From: DATKIY01 sp963726755
GTDB taxonomy: Bacteria; Actinomycetota; Actinomycetes; JAHEKZ01
Assembly: GCA_963726755.1 (NCBI GenBank)
Contig: CAVSDB010000001.1
Coordinates: 992,001-1,056,000 of the forward strand
Reading direction: 5' to 3'
Length of the DNA: 64,000 bases
A program made the translations under genes and the position numbers. Within the stretch, counting starts at the first letter, position 1. Each line of letters begins with the position of its first letter. Shown in pieces: positions 61,327 through 64,000 of the stretch. The notes beneath the pieces were generated by a model. That model was not told where the DNA came from and ran no database searches. It worked only from the letters and a program-made list of their open reading frames with translations.

Positions 61327-62406
61327 GTGCCACGATTACGCCTCGTGACCCCCGATCAGCGCACCCCGGCCGTCAGAAACTCGGCTTTTCTAAGGGCTTG
61401 CCGTCGGGAGCCGGTTCCTCACACGCCGGTCTGGTTCATGCGCCAGGCCGGGCGTTCGCTGCCTGAATATCGCAAGGTCCGTGAGAGCGTCACGATGCTG
61501 GAGGCCTGCACTCGACCTGATCTGGTCACTGAGATCACCCTGCAGCCAGTCCGTCGCTATGGAGTGGACGCTGCGATCTTCTTCAGCGACATCGTGCTGC
61601 CGCTGAAAGCAATCGGAGTCGATCTCGACATCGTCCCGGGAGTTGGACCGGTGGTTGCCTCACCGATCCGCCGTGCTGAGGATCTTGACGTGTTGCGCCC
61701 TCTCGAACCGGACGATGTCGCATACATCACCGAGGCCGTCGGCACGCTGGTCAACGAACTTGGTCCAACGCCGCTGATCGGATTCGCTGGAGCGCCATTC
61801 ACGTTGGCGTCGTACCTGGTCGAGGGGGGGCCGTCTCGGAATCTCGAGAACACCAAGGCCCTCATGTACAGCGACCCAACCACTTGGCATGCGTTGATGA
61901 AGCGGCTTTCAGCCATTTCACTTGCCCACCTGCAGGTGCAAGTGGACGCCGGAGTGAGTGCGATCCAGCTTTTCGATTCGTGGGTCGGCAGCCTTCCTGA
62001 GACTGACTACCGCGAGTTCGTGCTTCCGCACTCGCAACAGATCTTCGCGGGGCTCGCCGACCGCGACGTCCCACGTATCCACTTCGGTGTAAACACTGGT
62101 GAGTTGCTGCCAGCGATGCGTGACGCTGGAGCCGACGTCGTGGGAGTCGACTACCGAATCCCACTCGACGCCGCTGCCCGACGAGTCGGTCCGTCTGTTG
62201 CCCTCCAAGGCAACCTGGACCCTGCTGTGGTGTTCGCGTCGCCTGAATCGGTTGCTCTGCGAGTGGCCCAGGTGATGGCATCGGCGGCAGCGTTGCCAGG
62301 GCATGTGTTCAATCTCGGCCACGGCGTGCTTCCGGAAAGCGACCCTGACGTACTCGCCAGGATCGTCGAACTCGTGCATTCCCACCACCAGCCAGAACGG
62401 AACTAG
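61327..62406 (+). CDS. hemE: Uroporphyrinogen decarboxylase
   Basis: Converts uroporphyrinogen III to coproporphyrinogen III. 359 residues from GTG 61327; GTG 61345 is an alternative. TPVWFMRQAGRSLPEYRKVRE (substrate-binding Arg), FFSDIVLPLKAIGVDLDIV with the catalytic Asp, LIGFAGAPFTLASYLVEGG, AIQLFDSWVGSL, FGVNTGELLPAMRDAGADVVGVDYR, LQGNLDP and HVFNLGHGVLPESDP. Start of a heme cluster. Confidence 0.95.
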   Translation: MPRLRLVTPDQRTPAVRNSAFLRACRREPVPHTPVWFMRQAGRSLPEYRKVRESVTMLEACTRPDLVTEITLQPVRRYGVDAAIFFSDIVLPLKAIGVDLDIVPGVGPVVASPIRRAEDLDVLRPLEPDDVAYITEAVGTLVNELGPTPLIGFAGAPFTLASYLVEGGPSRNLENTKALMYSDPTTWHALMKRLSAISLAHLQVQVDAGVSAIQLFDSWVGSLPETDYREFVLPHSQQIFAGLADRDVPRIHFGVNTGELLPAMRDAGADVVGVDYRIPLDAAARRVGPSVALQGNLDPAVVFASPESVALRVAQVMASAAALPGHVFNLGHGVLPESDPDVLARIVELVHSHHQPERN

Positions 62407-62409
62407 AAC

Positions 62410-63825
62410 GTGGCCCGGCCATCGGTTGTGGTCATCGGGGGAGGCGTCAGCGGGTTGAGTGCGGCGTACGCGCTGAGTTCACTCGCTCGACGCCACGAGA
62501 CTCCGATGGACATCTCGATCCTTGAGGCCTCGCCCGTTGTCGGTGGCAAGTTGGCTACTCACGAGGTGGATGGCGTTCGGTTGGATGCGGGCGCAGAATC
62601 AGTGCTTGCGCGACGTCCTGAAGCTGTTCAACTGATTGCCGACGTGGGTCTGGCCGACCAGCAGATGGGGCAAGCCGAATCCGGAGTCGGCGTGTTGGTC
62701 AACGGGCAGTTGCACCAGCTACCCAAGCGTCAACTTCTGGGGATTCCCTTTGACTACGACGACGTCGCCAAGTCCGGGCTGCTAGATGGTGGCGGGTTAG
62801 CGGACCTCAGGCGAGACGGGTCGATGCCGTCGTCCGGCACTGACCTTGCTGATATCAGCATCGGCGAGCTCGTCCGCAGTCGGATGGGACACCAGGTCCT
62901 TGACCGGTTAGTCGAACCGCTGCTTGGCGGCGTCTACGCCGGACAAGCAGATCGAATCTCCGCGGACATGGCGGTGCCCGGACTTATCGGCGCCCTCGCC
63001 GAACAAGGGTCTCTCATGGCCGCGGTGGCAAGTCTGCGCGCGGCTGCGACTGATGACGGACCACTCTTCGTGTCGTTGCGCGGCGGACTGGGGAAGTTGC
63101 CACAGGCGATCGTGGATGCAACGCAGGCTCAAGTGCATACCTCTACCAAAGCTAGAAACATTGTCGCGGCGGGTGATCGCTGGCGAGTTGTCGCAGACTC
63201 CCCAGAAGGTCCACGCGAGTTCGCTGCGGATGCCGTGATTGTCAGTTGTCCTGCCGAGTCAGCCGCCTCGCTACTTTCTTACTTAGGCGTGGCTGGAGTC
63301 GCAAGCGCGCTTGCTGTGGAGTACGCGTCCGTTGCATTGGTGACCTACTTGTTTCGAGCTGGCGATTTGCCCGAGCTACCACCAGGCAGCGGATTTGTGG
63401 TTCCCCCTGGCAGCAGCCGGTTAGTTAAGGCAGCCACTTATGCGTCACAGAAGTGGTCATGGCTGCAGCAAGAACATCCAGAACTGGCGGTCGTTCGAGT
63501 GTCGATCGGACGGTTCGGCGACACTGGCTGGCGACGCGAGGACGCCGATCTGGCGGCCGCAGCGCTCAGGGAGTTCCACGACATAACCAAGACCGGAGCA
63601 GATCCAGTGGCTTTCAAGGTGCGGCACTGGGAACGCTCGCTGCCCCAGTACCGCGTCGGGCATCGTGCTCGAATCACCGAGTTGCGCGAACGTCTGACTG
63701 CGCTGCGTGGGTTGGAGATCTGTGGCGCGGCCTTGGACGGCGTAGGGGTCCCCGCGTGCATAGCTTCAGGGCAGGGGGCTGCGGGCCGGGTAGCCCAGGC
63801 GTTAGGTGTCGGGGACAATGACTGA
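62410..63825 (+). CDS. hemY: Protoporphyrinogen/coproporphyrinogen III oxidase
   Basis: FAD enzyme, 471 residues. The N-terminal dinucleotide fold VVVIGGGVSGLSAAYALS, the linker ASPVVGGKLATHEVDGVRLDAGAESVLARRPEAV, LVEPLLGGVYAGQADRIS and SLRGGLGKLPQAIVD identify it. With hemQ directly downstream it most likely acts as CgoX (coproporphyrinogen to coproporphyrin III) in the coproporphyrin-dependent route of Gram-positive bacteria. GTG 62410 lies 3 nt after hemE. Overlaps hemQ by 8 nt. Confidence 0.93.
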   Translation: MARPSVVVIGGGVSGLSAAYALSSLARRHETPMDISILEASPVVGGKLATHEVDGVRLDAGAESVLARRPEAVQLIADVGLADQQMGQAESGVGVLVNGQLHQLPKRQLLGIPFDYDDVAKSGLLDGGGLADLRRDGSMPSSGTDLADISIGELVRSRMGHQVLDRLVEPLLGGVYAGQADRISADMAVPGLIGALAEQGSLMAAVASLRAAATDDGPLFVSLRGGLGKLPQAIVDATQAQVHTSTKARNIVAAGDRWRVVADSPEGPREFAADAVIVSCPAESAASLLSYLGVAGVASALAVEYASVALVTYLFRAGDLPELPPGSGFVVPPGSSRLVKAATYASQKWSWLQQEHPELAVVRVSIGRFGDTGWRREDADLAAAALREFHDITKTGADPVAFKVRHWERSLPQYRVGHRARITELRERLTALRGLEICGAALDGVGVPACIASGQGAAGRVAQALGVGDND

Positions 63826-64000
63826 CGTGTCCAACGATTCCAGTTCTGATGCTGCTGCCTCTCCTGGCCCCGGAGGCAGAACGATTTCCGGCAAACAGGC
63901 GCGCGAACTCAATGACGTCATTCGCTATACGGCGTGGTCGGTCTTCCGCGTTCGGGAACCGATTGGTGACAACCACGCTGGTTTGGCGGCCGAAGTCGAT
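63818..64000 (+). CDS. hemQ: Coproheme decarboxylase HemQ, N-terminal part (runs off the right edge)
   Basis: ATG 63818 overlaps the hemY stop (ATGACTGA). A polar Ser/Ala/Gly leader of ~25 residues is followed by KQARELNDVIRYTAWSVFRVRE, the N-terminal signature of actinobacterial HemQ (chlorite-dismutase family). Only the first 61 residues are in the window. Confidence 0.88.
   Translation, partial: MTDVSNDSSSDAAASPGPGGRTISGKQARELNDVIRYTAWSVFRVREPIGDNHAGLAAEVD

Overview
The window is high-GC chromosomal DNA from an actinobacterium. Four things point there: the gene order (ileS, dksA-like, lspA, rluD, dnaE1, then the his/trp block; bldD, pyrR and the pyr operon, mihF, gmk, rpoZ, coaBC, metK, priA; dxs, rnd, DUF3000, hemE, cgoX, hemQ), the many GTG starts, the actinobacterial families (BldD, mIHF, HGxxPAAW, TIGR02234, DUF3000, DUF222-HNH), and a PriA protein without ATPase motifs. 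I cannot place the genus. There are no rRNA, tRNA, IS, phage or CRISPR features.

Layout. 1-1795: 5' part of ileS (minus strand) behind an isoleucine T-box leader. 1.86-10.35 kb: Lys/Ala-rich TraR/DksA-type protein, lspA, rluD, dnaE1 and two membrane-associated proteins of unknown function. 10.35-17.77 kb: his genes D, C, B, H, A, F and I, with small membrane proteins, a RidA-like protein and one DinB-type gene in the opposite direction. 17.77-27.4 kb: trpE, a TIGR02234 protein, small membrane proteins, trpC, trpB, trpA, then MauE-like, DsbA-like, lgt and a VIT1-type protein. 27.4-32 kb: DUF222-HNH nuclease, pyk, a P-loop kinase-like gene, a GNAT and bldD. 32.2-48 kb: PyrR-controlled pyrimidine operon running into mihF, gmk, rpoZ, coaBC, metK and priA. 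48-64 kb: dxs, a second DUF222-HNH gene, fadJ/fadA, an AlkD-like protein, rnd, an orphan response regulator, DUF3000, an EamA transporter, hemE, cgoX and the start of hemQ.

About twenty genes, several of them essential, carry frameshifts, yet the protein stays conserved in the next frame. At least eight can be repaired by deleting one G from a GGG run. This looks like indel error in the assembly rather than gene decay, so I annotate these as single genes with frameshifts.

No wholly new system is evident. The most interesting signals are: (1) short tandem duplications at gene borders, which in three places copy the stop/start overlap itself and create chains of tiny ORFs between two genes; (2) LexA-type SOS boxes in front of both DUF222-HNH genes; (3) about a dozen TANNNT boxes lying 6-7 nt from the start codon, implying widespread leaderless transcripts; (4) RNA switches at ileS (T-box) and pyrR (PyrR hairpin containing the ribosome binding site).
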